From: Monodelphis domestica | Taxonomy: Eukaryota; Chordata; Mammalia; Didelphimorphia; Didelphidae | Assembly (NCBI RefSeq): GCF_027887165.1 | Contig: NC_077230.1 | Location: 344,625,850 to 344,689,849, forward strand | Reading direction: 5' to 3' | DNA length: 64,000 nucleotides | Shown here: positions 41,961 to 53,430 of the stretch, in pieces | Position numbering within the stretch: position 1 is the first letter of the stretch | How the letters are laid out: the number at the start of each line of letters is the position of its first letter | Notes under the pieces: model-generated | The model's database searches: none | What the model saw: only the letters and a program-made list of their open reading frames with translations | Told to the model about the DNA's origin: nothing | Made by a program: the position numbers and the translations under genes

Positions 41961-43135
41961 ATTGATAGAGAGCTGGCCTCAGATACAGGAATACCAGAGT
42001 TCAAATTCTGCCTTTGACACTGCCTGTGTATCCTTGAACAAAGAATTTAACTTCTTGGTGTTAGGCAACTCTTAAGATTCAGTGTTGAAGAGAAGGTGTC
42101 AACCTACATTGATAGGAGTTTCTTCATCTGGAAGTTCCCTATATCAATGAAATCACAGGTATAGTTTCTATCTCCATCTCTAATAACACAAAAGTATTTC
42201 TATAGGACTTTACAATTCCAAAGCATTTTACATGTATTGGCTTATTCTATCTTTATTCCAAACCTGTCAAGCAAATAGAGAGTTATGATTCCCATTTTAT
42301 AGTCAAGGAAACTTAGTAGGTAGAGAGGGAAAATGAGGGAAAGGGACTTTTCCAAGGTCATGCAATCTAAAGGGCTTATCCTGATGTCCTCACATTACAC
42401 CCAGTAAGAAATCATCAATTGTTTACTGATCTGGGGCTATGCCTTTGGCTACTTCCCTCTCTTTTGCACAAAAGTTAGGAAATTCCTTGAATCAATCCCA
42501 AGGTATATTTAGGAGGAATTCTGAAGGGAAATTTTCTTTAGGTCAATTCCAGATAAGAATTTTCAGCTACCTTTCTCACTCACATGGATCCTTTTCTAGG
42601 TTTTGTTGTCTGGATTGATGCTTACTTGGGACCTTATCCCAAAAGCCTCTCCTACTCCAAATCATTCATTTTATAAATAAGAAAAATGAGGTAGCAGACA
42701 GAGGAATCTATTCACTCATCTAGCTACAGAGACCAGATTTACAATATATCCATTGCTACCACTATAGTACTCTGGGAGAAGGTCCTATCCATCAGGTTTA
42801 ATGCACTTATAATATAATATTATATCAATGCTCATCTATCTTAATATCTTTTCTCTTTACCAGGCTGTAAGCACTGTGAAAGAAGAGACCATATCTTAAC
42901 TAAATTTTGCATATTCCCCCAGTCCCCAGCATATAGTAGTTATTTAACAAATGTTTACCAAATAAATGAATTAATGAATGAATGAGAGAGGCTCCATCTA
43001 GGGGAGGATCATTTCTTCACAGTTTCAGCCTGCCCCTCTCATCAGTAATATGTAAGCTTCTTTGGGGCAGAAATTATATTCCCAAGATCTACTGGAATAT
43101 AGCAGGCACTTAATAAAAGCTTGTGGAGTTGTATT
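41945..43135 (+). mobile_element. SINE, MIR and two L2 tails in series
   Basis: A degraded SINE is at about 41965-42100 (GAGCTGGCCTCAGATACAGG). MIR-type is at about 42170-42400 (AAGGTCATGCAATCTAAAGG). L2 3' ends are at about 42840-42970 (GGCTGTAAGCACTGTGAAAG, AACAAATGTTTACCAAATAA) and 43030-43135 (GTAAGCTTCTTTGGGGCAGA, AGCAGGCACTTAATAAAAGC). 42410-42830 has nothing assignable. Confidence 0.7.
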
Positions 43136-43429
43136 GAATTATTATTATTTTATTATTATCATTATTACCAACAAATGGCAAAATAATAATTTCTCACAGA
43201 TTTGAGGCACTTTGAAATTTTAAAAGGGCTTAATAGTTTATGAAATATTTTTTGGGTTACAACTCCTCTACTGGTTTCAAAGTATTTTGTTATTTAAAGT
43301 AACTCTTTCATTTACAAAGTACTTTATAGATAATGTAGCTTTATGCAGATTTTAAAGGACTCTATAACTTAGAAAGCACTTTCACATCAGTTATCTCCTT
43401 CTAATATTATAACCACACTGTGAGAATCA

Positions 43430-43643
43430 GAATCTCAGTGCTGAGGAGGGACCTCATTGGTCATCTAATATATGTCCAACCTGAAGTAGAGATTTTAGCT
43501 AACATAGCTTCAATTTGATGTGCTTAAACATCTCCAGTGATGAAGGAAGAACTCACTATTCCCTCAAACAGCCCATTTCATTTTGGGGGAACTAATTGTT
43601 AGGGAAATTTTCCTTACATTGAACTGAAATATGTTTCTAAAAA

Positions 43644-43738
<95 letters not shown>

Positions 43739-43930
43739 AGTTCTTTGTTAACTGTCTCTAGGACCAAACAGAACAAATCTACACTTTCTTCCCTATGCTA
43801 TCTCTTCAAATACTTGCCAGTAATTAAGTCTCCCTGAACTTCTTCTCCAGACTCAACATTCTCAGTTCCTTTAAACAATTATCATATGGCATCCTAGTCA
43901 CTGTGGGTGCTCTTAGTTTTGCTAACATTG
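43430..43930 (-). mobile_element. CR1/L3 3' end, minus strand, with internal CT/CA microsatellite
   Basis: ACATCTCCAGTGATGAAGGA, ACAGCCCATTTCATTTTGG and ATTGTTAGGGAAATTTTCCT precede, and CTTCTCCAGACTCAACATTC, TCAGTTCCTTTAAACAATTA and CATATGGCATCCTAGTCACT follow, the microsatellite. This is the L3/CR1 tail inverted. Confidence 0.82.
43646..43737 (+). repeat. (CT)n(CA)n compound dinucleotide microsatellite
   Basis: About 34 CT units followed by about 12 CA units, uninterrupted. It lies within the CR1/L3 copy. Confidence 0.97.
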
Positions 43931-45310
43931 TTAATCAATAAGCTAGACAAGTCATGGGGATAATTATCCCCGTACCACACATAAACAATTGGGTCTCAAG
44001 ATTAAGTTACATTTTCAAGTTAAGTGACATTTTCAAGATCATACCACTTTTAAGCAGAAAAACTGGGGCAAAAGTCTTCTCACTTCAAATTGACCACAAA
44101 TATACTGTGCTACAAGCCCATAACAAGGTAATAATTCATAATTTGGAAACAAGGTGCTGACTCTTGCAGATATATTACTGCCCATGGCGCTGCTCCAGGT
44201 ATAAGAAACAGGTTGCTAACCATGGTGCTGATTTATCTTAGTTCCTGGTTTGTTTATTATTGTTTATAGATCTTTGGTTCTGGAGCTCGAAGGGACCTTA
44301 GAGGTCATCTAGTCCAATCCCTTCATTTTCTGAATGAGGAAATTAAAGCCAAGATAAATTAAGTAATTTGCTCAAGGTCACATAAGTAGCAAGCATCAGA
44401 GCCATGACTTGAAACCACATCCTCAGATTCACAATCAAATACTGACTAAGCTGCCTCGCATAAACTAATCCCTCTTATTTTAGAATTGTTTCTACTGAAG
44501 TCTTCCAAGATGAACCAGAAATTCTGTCCTCCAGACTAGCCATTGGTTATGCCTGCAATTAAAGCATACCTAGAGATATGAGTTTTGTATGTTCTACCCT
44601 GATCTAACATGTCTTCTTCAGTCCTTGCATAGTGAGGTACTTTCATAAATAATCAGTTGACAAGCATTTATTTACTATGGTCAAAGCAATGTGTAAAACA
44701 TCGTTCTATGATGTGTCATTGGTCCATATATGTAATTAGGGATCAGATGTATTTGCATGTGGGATAATTGAGTCATTTGAGGTCAATGACCCAGGATGAA
44801 GTTTAGCACACAGGCAAGTGAACCCATGTGCTTGTCTGAGAAATGACATTATGAGGTCCCACTCTCATTCACAAATTGAATGGGTAGATGAAATAAAATC
44901 AATATAAAAAGGATGGAAGCTGTCACCTGTAGTCTCACATGACTGGAATGCACTCCTTCAATAATTCCACCTCAAAGAGTCCCTATCTTCCTCTAAGGTA
45001 CAGCTCAAATACCATCTTCTACATGAAACCTTTCCTATATTCCCTCAAATGCTTATGTCCCTTTTCTCAGAATCAAGTTTTTAAATGCATAAACTGTTTT
45101 TAAAAGTTCACAGACCCTAGGTTAAGAAACCTCACCCTAAATACCTCATTATATAGAGAAAGAAGCTGAGGCTTCTTTCAGAGAGAACAAGCAACTTGCT
45201 AAAGTCAAACAGAAAGTAACAGCAAGGAGACTTGATCCCAACTTATATGACTCCAGATATATGGTTGCTTCCCCTCCACCACAAAGTCATGGATATATGA
45301 AAATGTTTAA
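43930..45310. other. Mostly unassigned; MIR, L2 and hAT-like scraps
   Basis: MIR-type at about 44280-44470 (TCATCTAGTCCAATCCCTTC, CTCAAGGTCACATAAGTAGC). L2 at about 44935-45060 (ACTGGAATGCACTCCTTCAA, CATGAAACCTTTCCTATATT). A hAT-like end is at 45090-45130 (AGTTCACAGACCCTAGGTTA). The remainder is without recognisable features. Confidence 0.6.
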
Positions 45311-45840
45311 TAACCAGAAAGTACTATACAAAAAGTTATTGTTATTGCTATGGGGGCTGGAGCCAGAACACAATGCCCTTACATCCTGGTTAATCTCAAA
45401 TAAGCAAACCCCAGAGGCTCTCTTCTCTGGTGCCAGACAGTTGTTATTGTCTGTCTAGCAGGCAGCATCCCCTGGGCAAGAGAGAAAAGGAACCTCAGGG
45501 GCAGAGGTGCTAATGCTGATCTCCAATAGCCTAGGGGAGGTATCAGTTCCTCTAGGGAAGAAAAGAGGTGGAGGGGGTGAGGAGGAGGAAAGAGTATAGT
45601 CCTGGATTTAAAGGAATCAGGGGTGGGTCAGAGTTGCTGTCCCCTAACCCTGTGGTTGGCAAGGGAGGCACTGGATTCAGGGTTTCCAAATATGGGCAGG
45701 TAAGCAAGGGCTTAAAACAGAGGATCTCAGATTCCTAATGTTTCAGGACTTTCCAGGGGTGTGCCAAGAGGCAAAGTTAGAAAGAGAAGGGAGCCAAGGT
45801 TAGAGCTTTCTCTGATTCTCTATTGCTGAACTCTAAAAGG
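45310..45840 (+). promoter_or_regulatory. Putative promoter and 5' noncoding exon of the second OR2AT4-like gene
   Basis: It aligns by eye with 32760-33250 upstream of the first receptor. It carries, in the same order, an Olf1/EBF-like core TCCCCTGGG (45468-45476), an ATTTAAAGG box (45606-45614) and the splice donor CAG|GTAAGC (GT at 45700-45701). The donor would splice to the acceptor at 50841, giving an intron of about 5.1 kb against about 3.05 kb in the first copy. The pairing of four ordered signals in two diverged copies supports function, but no transcript is available. Confidence 0.5.
45468..45476 (+). promoter_or_regulatory. Olf1/EBF-like site upstream of the second receptor
   Basis: TCCCCTGGG matches the TCCC-N2-GGG core at the position equivalent to 32909-32917 of the first copy. 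The inner dinucleotide differs between copies while the palindromic arms are kept. Confidence 0.45.
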
Positions 45841-45944
45841 TGAAATTCCAACCCTGTACATTAACAGAGCAATATAGAAACCAAAAAAAGCCAATGCAAT
45901 CTTAGCTTTCACTGAGAGAGAAGCACAGCACTCAGGACCAGAGT

Positions 45945-46460
45945 AGTCCTGGAGTCCTCAGCCTTGGTCAGACCACATGTAGAACATTGGTTCGGTTCTA
46001 GGGCAACACAATAACAAAGATATTGACAAGCCAGAAATCATCTGGAGAAAGGAGACAAGGTTGGTGAGTAGCCTCTATACCATGGAATTCACTGATCAGT
46101 TGAAAGAACTGGGGATATTTAACCCAGAGAAGAGAAAACTTGGGGGGGAACATGAGAAATATCTTCAAGTATTTATTTTACCCCTGAGTGCAGAACTCAA
46201 AATGATGTAGGAAAGCTGGTAGAAAGGAATATTTAATCACAATTTAAGGAAAATATCAAAATAATTAGAGTTGTCCTCTAGTGGAACAGGCTGCCTCCAA
46301 GAAGTAATGGGTGCTTCATACATCTTCAAGCAAAAGTTGGGTGATCATTTGTTGTGGATTGCTGTGGAAAGAATTCTTGTTCAGATGTCGGTTGACCTAG
46401 ATGTCCTCTTAGAGCTCCTTTCAATTCAGAGATCTTGTGTTATTCTGTGTCTCAGAAGTT
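45945..46460 (+). mobile_element. CR1/L3 LINE 3' end, plus strand
   Basis: CAGTTGAAAGAACTGGGGAT, TTAACCCAGAGAAGAGAAAA, ATCTTCAAGTATTTATTTTA and CTAGTGGAACAGGCTGCCTC, then AATTCTTGTTCAGATGTCGG, follow the standard L3/CR1 order. It is inside the presumed intron of the second receptor. Confidence 0.85.
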
Positions 46461-48640
46461 TGACCACTGGATAGTGTGGTTATTGACCACAATAACTCAG
46501 GAAGACCATTTACTAAGATGCTGAGAGAGTTGTGAATTGCATTAATAAAGAGAGTACCCAGATTCATGAAACCATGGAACCTTGAAGTTCTTTTTTGGCA
46601 ATTAATCACACCTTCTATATTCTTTACTATGTCATTCTTTTGCTTAGGAATCTTTTCTTTATACAAAGTAAAAAGATACTCTAAGCCTCAATTCACAATG
46701 AAATTAAGCACAAAAGAAGCACAAATGACAGAAAGAACAAAACTTAGAGCTGGAAGGCAATGATAGAAAACAACCAGTTTAGCCTCTTTATTTTTCAAAG
46801 GAGGTTCAAGACTTAAGTGATTTGGCAATGACCCAGCATATTAAGTACTGGTTCATTTCCCAATTTACCATTCTCCTTAGCAGCATACATGGTACCATAC
46901 CATTGGTTTAGAATATAGCAGTCTGCTAAGAGAATGTCAAAACTGTGTGCATTCTAGAAGTATGATGTGGTGGGAAAGGGCAATAAATTTGGAATTAAAA
47001 GACCTTAGTTGAAGTCACAGCTCCCAATTTAACCCCAAATACTAGCCTTTACTGCTCTTCTGTCTTGGAATCAATACACTATTCTAAGACAAAGGATAAG
47101 GACTTTTTAAAAAAGAGTTGCACAAAGCCCAGGGTCACATAGCTAATGTGTCTCAGAGACCCAACTCTTAGGACTGGGACTACTTGTATTTGTATCTCTG
47201 ATTCATGATTTCCTCATCGTAAAATGGCATTAAATATTTTCTCCAATTTAAGAAATATTTATTAAGCTCTCAGACCTGCCCGGGCTTCAGTCTAGTCATC
47301 TTGCCATCTATCTTGTCCAATGCTTCTTCCTCCTAATCCTACTTTCTGTCTTTTACCTTAGAGATAGCACTCAAATCACTGATACCATTGCTTTTGGGAA
47401 AAGCAAAAAACAAAAACAAAAACAAAAACATGTCAATCAACTATCCTATTGCTAAGAATAGAATTCTTTTCCTTGGCCACCACTCACTTATTTATATTGA
47501 CCCTTTCCAAGGCACATAGTAATTGATGTTTCATTCATTTGAGTGTTTACTTCATACTAGACATTGTGCTAGGTTCTAGGGATAAATGAAAAAATGAAAA
47601 TCAAGGAATTTACATTATATTCAGGGGAGTGTTCAGTCACTATTCATGACTGGTTCTGTGATTTCACTGGGATTGGGAATGTGCAGATAAGTATGTGAGA
47701 GCTTTTCATGTCTCTGGCAAAAAGTCATAAAGATTGGCATGGAGAGGGACAGGTATGCGGCTCAGTGGAATGAGAGCTAAATGGAAAGTCCTGGGTTCAA
47801 ATTTGATCTTAGATACTTCCTAGCTGTGTGACTTTGGGCAAGTCATTTAACCCCAATTGCCTAGCCTGCCTTGGAATCACTACACACTCCTCTCCTAAGA
47901 CAGAAGGTAAGGGTTTAAAAAAAGTTTCACAGATTCCCTGAGAGCTGACTTGCCCAGGGTCATATAGACAATATGGGTCAGAGATAGGGAAGAAAAGGGA
48001 AACTCATTGATATTGTGACTACTATATTAGTGTCATGCTAAGCACCTTTTACAAATATCTCATTTGATCCTCATGACAACCTTGGACTTCGATGCTATAA
48101 TTATCCCCATTTTATAGATGAAGAAATTGAGGCAAACAATGTTTAAGTGAGTTGCCCAGGTTCACACAACTTGTAAGTATCTGAGGCTAAAATGAAATTA
48201 AAATGATGGAATTTAAACCCAGGTCTCCCTGGCTCTGAAGCTGGCTCTCTCTATCCATGACATAGCACAGTGCATAGTTCAAATCCAGCCTCAGACACTA
48301 GCTGGGTGAATCTGGATAAGTGTCTTAACCTTGTTTGCCTCAGTTTCCTCATCTGTAAAATGAGCTAGAGAATGAAATGGTGAACTACTCTAGTATTTTT
48401 TTGCCAAGAAAACCCCAAAGAGAATTGCAAAGAGTTGAACATGACTAAACAACAAAGGAATTCTAAGAGGTAATGAGGCCAGGAGAGAGTGTATTCCAGG
48501 CAGAGAGGACCAACAGGGCAAAAGTACAGAGGTAAGAGATGGAATGTCTGGTAAGGGGAACGGCTAGGAGGACTGTTTCATGGAGATATAGACTATAGGA
48601 AGAGGAGTAATATGAAATAATACTTTAATCTGTGGACAGA
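46460..48640 (+). mobile_element. SINE, MIR and MAR1 copies in the presumed second intron
   Basis: SINEs at about 46985-47125 (CTCTTCTGTCTTGGAATCAA) and 47740-47925 (CCTAGCTGTGTGACTTTGGG, GACAGAAGGTAAGGGTTT). A (CAAAA)n run is at 47405-47430. MIR-type at about 48010-48260. MAR1 at about 48270-48460 (TTGCCTCAGTTTCCTCATCT, GCCAAGAAAACCCCAAAGAG). 46465-46980 and 47130-47400 show nothing assignable; 48470-48610 is a low-copy-looking GAGGTA/GAGAGG-rich stretch. Confidence 0.72.
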
Positions 48641-48852
48641 TCACATCCCAGCTGGACTTTAGAAGTCTTAAAACTATTAGGAACTCCTGGAATTAATTTC
48701 TAAAAATAAATGAAAAAGCTTTTTATGTTTACTATGCATCAAGAAATGTGATAAGTGTGTATTGAGGGGGAATAGAGATGAGGAAGAGTACAAATATAAA
48801 TGCAAATACAGTCTGTGCCCTCGAGGGATTTATATCCTAATGGGGAAAACAA

Positions 48853-48897
48853 TATGTATATATATATATATTTTATATATATATATGTATATATATA
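48853..48897 (+). repeat. (TA)n microsatellite
   Basis: TA-rich run with single G and TTTT interruptions. Confidence 0.95.
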
Positions 48898-49139
48898 AGG
48901 GAGTGGTGATTACAATGGTCCAGAAGGAGAGAAAGACTGTGAATGGAGTCTTAAGGGAGCCTTAGACCAGAAACAAACAGTAAGTCTAAACAGCCAAAGA
49001 CAAGATTGATGCCAAGTGTCCAAGAAAGCCCTATAAATGCCCAAAGTGCCATATTCATGTCAATGTGATCCACAGTACCAAAGGAAAAGACTCCTAGGGT
49101 TGAGACAGAAACAATAGTATAAGACCATAAAAGTTTATA

Positions 49140-49640
49140 ATAGAGAGGGAGGAACAAATATTTATTAAGTGCCTACTATGTGCCAGGCTCTGTACTGTTT
49201 TACAAATGCTATTTCATTTGATCTTCACAACAGCCCTGAGAGGTAAGTGCTGTTACAATCCCCATTTTACAGATGAGGAAACCGAGGCAGACAGAAGTGA
49301 AGTGACTTGTTCCCATGCTGAATTTGAACTGAGTTCTTTTTAACTCATGGTTCATGTCACCTGTCAAAAGACAGCTCAAAGGAAGAGTCTTAACTTGGTC
49401 AAACAGCCTACAATAATTAGTGGGATTGGGGCAGCAAGGTTGCTCAGCAAATTGAGAGACAGGTCTAGAGATGTTCAAATCTGGATTCAAATCTTGCCTC
49501 AGATACTTCCTAGCTGTGTGATCCTGAACAAGTCACTTAACCCTTATTGCCTGCCTATCCCTTACCACTCTTTTGCCTTGAAACACATACACCATATTGA
49601 TTCTAAGGTGGAAAGTAAGAGTTTTTTAAAATAAAAATAA
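49140..49640 (+). mobile_element. MIR copy followed by a marsupial SINE
   Basis: MIR at about 49140-49345 (CCCATTTTACAGATGAGGAA, ACCGAGGCAGACAGAAGTGA). SINE at about 49425-49635 (GCCTCAGATACTTCCTAGCT, TTACCACTCTTTTGCCTTGA), with a TTTTTTAAAATAAAAATAA tail. Confidence 0.85.
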
Positions 49641-49795
49641 TTAGTGAGATTCAATCAATACATAATACCTGCAGGGTTTTAAGCAGTGTCAATTGCCACC
49701 CCACTCCCCTTGTCCCCAGTCCAATGATTTCAATGGATGACTAATGAAGGAGCTTAATTCCATACCAGCCTTTTATAACTGAGGCTACACTAGCA

Positions 49796-49945
49796 CTTTT
49801 ACAACATATATTCCTCATAATAATAGTATTAATATTATATAATTATTTTATTATAATATTTTACAACAAAATACTTTTACAACATATATTCCTAATAATA
49901 ATAATATTAATAATATTATATAATTATTATATATTAATAAAATAA
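49796..49945 (+). repeat. AT-rich tandem duplication, about 76-bp period
   Basis: CTTTTACAACATATATTCCT starts both copies (about 49796 and 49872). Each is followed by AATAATA-TATTAATATTATA-type sequence ending in TATAATTATT. The second copy has extra ATA units. Confidence 0.85.
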
Positions 49946-50019
49946 TAAAAGAAGGGCAGGTATTTTCTCCATTTTCCCCAGTGTGAAAATGGAGACAGAA
50001 AGAGGTCATAGATCATAAA

Positions 50020-50580
50020 TGTTTAGAGCTGGGATATTATCTAGTCCTACCCCCATTGTATACATGAGGAAACTAAGGTCCAGAGGGGCTGTGACTTGAC
50101 CAAAACAGAACAGGTAAAAAGTGACAAGAACAAGACTCACACCCAAATTCTTTGACTTCCAATCTAGCATTCATTTCAATAAAGCCTACTATCTTCTGTA
50201 GGTGATGATTTCCCTGGGATCACAGATCTGGTAAGTCTAATCCACCCCAATAAATATTCAAATGCCTACTATGTGTCCTGTATTGTGCTAAGTTTTAAGG
50301 TTACAACGAATAAAATATAGTCCCTGCACTCAATTATGATCTAATGAGAGAAAACAAGACACAAAAGGAGGCAAGAAAATAAAGTGGGGCTTAGGGCAGA
50401 GAGACACCAGGAAAGCATCATATTCTATAGAGTTGAAACCAGGCAGAGAAGCAGATGGAAGTATTTGGAAGGGGTTTGCTACTCTATCCTTCAGCCATTC
50501 AAACAGAGGAGTCTGAGGGAGATAGTGTCAAACAAGACTTGAGTAAGCAGCATATGGTTGTGAGATTAGTAGTGATGAGT
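50020..50580 (+). mobile_element. MIR and other old SINE fragments
   Basis: MIR at about 50010-50200 (GAGGAAACTAAGGTCCAGAG). A second old fragment is at about 50240-50370 (AAATGCCTACTATGTGTCCT, CCCTGCACTCAATTATGATC). 50380-50580 is unassigned. Confidence 0.65.
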
Positions 50581-50820
50581 TTATGCTAGGAGAGGCATCT
50601 TGTTCTTTGGAATAGAAACCAGGCAAAGCAGCAGTTACAAAATGGTAAATCATAGAACTTGGATTTGAACTCTGGTCTCATTAGACTGAGAAAATGCTCT
50701 TTTGGGAATGTACCATGTCCCCTTCTAATTGGTGGTGTCTGCATTATGGATGATGGAAAATAGAGATTTGTCCCCAGAAAAATTAAGTCAATAGGCATCT
50801 CTGTAAGGACTAACATTTTT

Positions 50821-50885
50821 TTTGATGATTCCCATTTCCAGATGTTCTCATCATTAATTCCCATAAGGCCAAGCTCTGTTTCATC
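50821..50885 (+). promoter_or_regulatory. Splice acceptor and 5' UTR of the second receptor coding exon
   Basis: TTTGATGATTCCCATTTCCAG ends in the acceptor AG at 50840-50841. The exon then runs 44 nt to ATG at 50886, the same distance as in the first gene. The pyrimidine tract is slightly weaker than in the first copy. Confidence 0.65.
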
Positions 50886-51842
50886 ATGGATGCATGGACC
50901 TGTAACAACTCAGATGGTTCCCCCATCTCCTTTTATCTGATGGGCATCCCCTCCCTCTCAAAGTCTCTCTTCCTCCCTATCTTTTTCATCTTCCTTATCC
51001 TCTATCTCATTGTCATCGCTGGTAACTTCCTGATCCTAGTGGCTGTGATGAGTGACTCCAACCTTCACAAGCCCATGTACTTCTTCCTGACCAACCTCTC
51101 AGTCTTGGATATCCTCTTTACTACAACCACCATCCCCAAGATGCTCTCCCTCTATTTGTTAGGTGACCGAATCCTCTCCTTTCCAGCTTGCTTCCTACAA
51201 ATGTACTTCTTCCATAGCTTTTCTTGCTCTGAGGCCTTTATGCTGGTGGTCATGGCCTATGACCGCTATGAAGCTATCTGTCACCCATTGCACTATACAG
51301 TCCGCATGACCCCACAGGTCAATGCTGGGCTGGCAGCAAGTGCCTGGTTAGCTGCCCTCCTGCTGCCCATCCCAGCTGTGGTCCAATCATCCCAGATGGC
51401 CTTTGGTACGCTAGTCCAGGTCTTGCACTGTTTCTGTGACCATCTGGCAGTGGTTCAGGCCTCTTGCTCAGACCCCACTTTCCAGACATTCCTGGGTTTC
51501 TGCTGTGCCATGGCTGTCTCCTTCACACCCCTGCTACTGGTGGTCCTATCCTATGCTCGAATCCTTATCTCCATCCTGAAGATCAGCTCAAAGGAAGGTC
51601 GGGCAAAGGCCTTCTCCACATGCACATCTCATCTCCTTGTTGTTGGTACCTACTACACATCTATTATTGTGTCATATGTGGTCTACAGAGCAAACCTTCC
51701 TGTAGACTTCCACATAATGGGGAATGTGGTGCATTCCATTTTCACACCTATAGTGAACCCCCTCATCTATACCCTGAGGAACAAGGATGTCAAAGCAGCC
51801 ATCACCAAATTCATGAGCCTTTGGAGCAGAGGTTACCCTTGA
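50886..51842 (+). CDS. OR2AT4: Olfactory receptor, OR2AT4-like (second copy)
   Basis: A 318-residue intact odorant receptor, co-orthologous in appearance with human OR2AT4. The start MDAWTCNNSDGSP aligns with the first copy. Asn7 is in a glycosylation site. The usual receptor motifs are present in order: LHKPMYFFLTNLS, MAYDRYEAICHP, KAFSTCTSHLLVV, NPLIYTLRNKDVKAAI. The same unusual Glu follows DRY (codon 51270-51272). It differs from the first copy at 18 of the first 119 residues, 3 of residues 120-260 and 7 of 261-310, then ends with a different tail (MSLWSRGYP against MIP). No clear AATAAA follows within the first 200 bp. Either copy could be the true ortholog; the tandem pair probably arose after or within the marsupial lineage, which is inference. 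Confidence 0.96.
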   Translation: MDAWTCNNSDGSPISFYLMGIPSLSKSLFLPIFFIFLILYLIVIAGNFLILVAVMSDSNLHKPMYFFLTNLSVLDILFTTTTIPKMLSLYLLGDRILSFPACFLQMYFFHSFSCSEAFMLVVMAYDRYEAICHPLHYTVRMTPQVNAGLAASAWLAALLLPIPAVVQSSQMAFGTLVQVLHCFCDHLAVVQASCSDPTFQTFLGFCCAMAVSFTPLLLVVLSYARILISILKISSKEGRAKAFSTCTSHLLVVGTYYTSIIVSYVVYRANLPVDFHIMGNVVHSIFTPIVNPLIYTLRNKDVKAAITKFMSLWSRGYP

Positions 51843-51854
51843 TGCCCTTGAGGG

Positions 51855-52090
51855 TGATGATAATAATAGCTAACATTTATATAGTGCCTATATGTGTCAA
51901 GCATCACGATAAGCACTTTACAATTGTCTCATTTGTTCCTCAAAATAGCCCTCCAAGGAAGGTACTATTATTATCTTCATTTTACTGAGGAAGAAACTGA
52001 AGCATGGAGGTTAAGTGACTTGCCCAGGGTCACATGGCTAGTAAGTGCCTAAAGCTAGATTTGAACTTGTCTTCCTCACTCCAATTCCAC
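51855..52090 (+). mobile_element. MIR SINE
   Basis: ATAATAGCTAACATTTATAT, AGTGCCTATATGTGTCAAGC, AGGAAGAAACTGAAGCATGG and GTGACTTGCCCAGGGTCACA, then TAGCTAGTAAGTGCC-like sequence, form a long MIR copy just after the second receptor stop codon. Confidence 0.85.
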
Positions 52091-53430
52091 AACATGCTTG
52101 CACTCCACTCATATCTTGCCCTCTACCCATATCTACCTCCAGAGCTATCATAATAGAAAATGGAAAAGATCTGTAGGACAAGCAATTGTCAGGTCTCCCC
52201 CTAGATATCACCACTTAGTTTAAAAGATGGAGGACTCATTCCACTATTAGGTCTTTACATTTCTTGGACTCAGCTAAAAGAGACTTTAAAACCTAGTTCT
52301 TACATAGCCCTTTATTTTACATATTCCTGGATAAGGGAAATGACAAGTTTCAAGATAGCACAAGTTGTAAGGAGCAGAACCAGGATTGGGGATCATTTCT
52401 GATCCCAAGTCCAGCATTTTCTCCCCCAAGGCACCTGCAAGTCAACTAGTATAAGGAATGGTTGTTTGACTAGTTGCTGTGCTCACTTTCCCAAAGTTTT
52501 TAGTAATTATTTCATTCCCCACAGTTACTCAATGCAATCTGTAATCCAGATAAATTGTTCTACTCTGTCTCTTAAATGTATATTGGGTCCCCAGTCTTCA
52601 AGGCTTTGCTTACAATGATCCATATGGCCAAAGTAGCTTCTTCCCTCTCCCTTCACTTATCCAGTTTTTAAATCCATTTCCAGGAGGTCATCTATAATAT
52701 CCCTATCAGTAACACTTCAAATAGTACTTTGTTTTCTCTGGCCCTATGTGCTTATGTTACATTGTGTAATATGTTTATCTGTATTTATGTCTTGTATCCT
52801 ACTGGGCTATCAACTCTAGGAGGGCAGAGGTCATGCACTGCAAAACTTATAGAAATGCTAGCTATTGTTATTATTGCTGTTGTTATCTAATACATTCTGC
52901 ACTACCTTGGTGATGAGAGCACTGACTGTCCACAGCAGGCACTGAATAAATGTTTATCAAATGCACCTTAAATGAATACCAGTAATAAAGACTTGGTTGA
53001 AAATAGCAATTATTCAGTCTAATAGCTACTTTCAGATTTGCCCCTAGGAGGATAAGAAAAGCATCAGATCCCATTTCTTTACTACTTTAAGGTGATTGAA
53101 GAACTTTTCTTGTGACAACCCTATGAAGGATGTAGTATAGGCATTATTAATCCCATTTCAAAGATAAAGAAGCTAAGCTTCAGTGACATGTCCAGTGTCA
53201 CACTAGGAAATGCTGGAGCCAGGATATGAATTCAGGTTTTCTAATCATAAGCCCAGTTTCCCCCCCCCCCCCCCAACAACACATCGCTTCTACTCAGTAA
53301 CACAGATTTCCTGTTTCTATTTTTATAATGATGTGGTATTGACAGAGTAACATTAGTATTATATAATAACTCTTAGGCATTAGGTCATAAATGTCAAGTT
53401 CTCTTTATTTTTATAGGCTCCTGGGTCATA
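52090..53430 (+). mobile_element. L2 tail, MIR copy and C run
   Basis: L2 remnant at about 52540-52960 (GGGCTATCAACTCTAGGAGG, GCAGGCACTGAATAAATGTT). MIR at about 53090-53250. A run of 15 C lies at 53260-53274. 52095-52530 is unassigned. Confidence 0.6.

Noticed and set aside
51464-51988. 174-residue frame overlapping the second receptor's end
   Set aside because: Shadow of the receptor coding exon that continues into a MIR copy.
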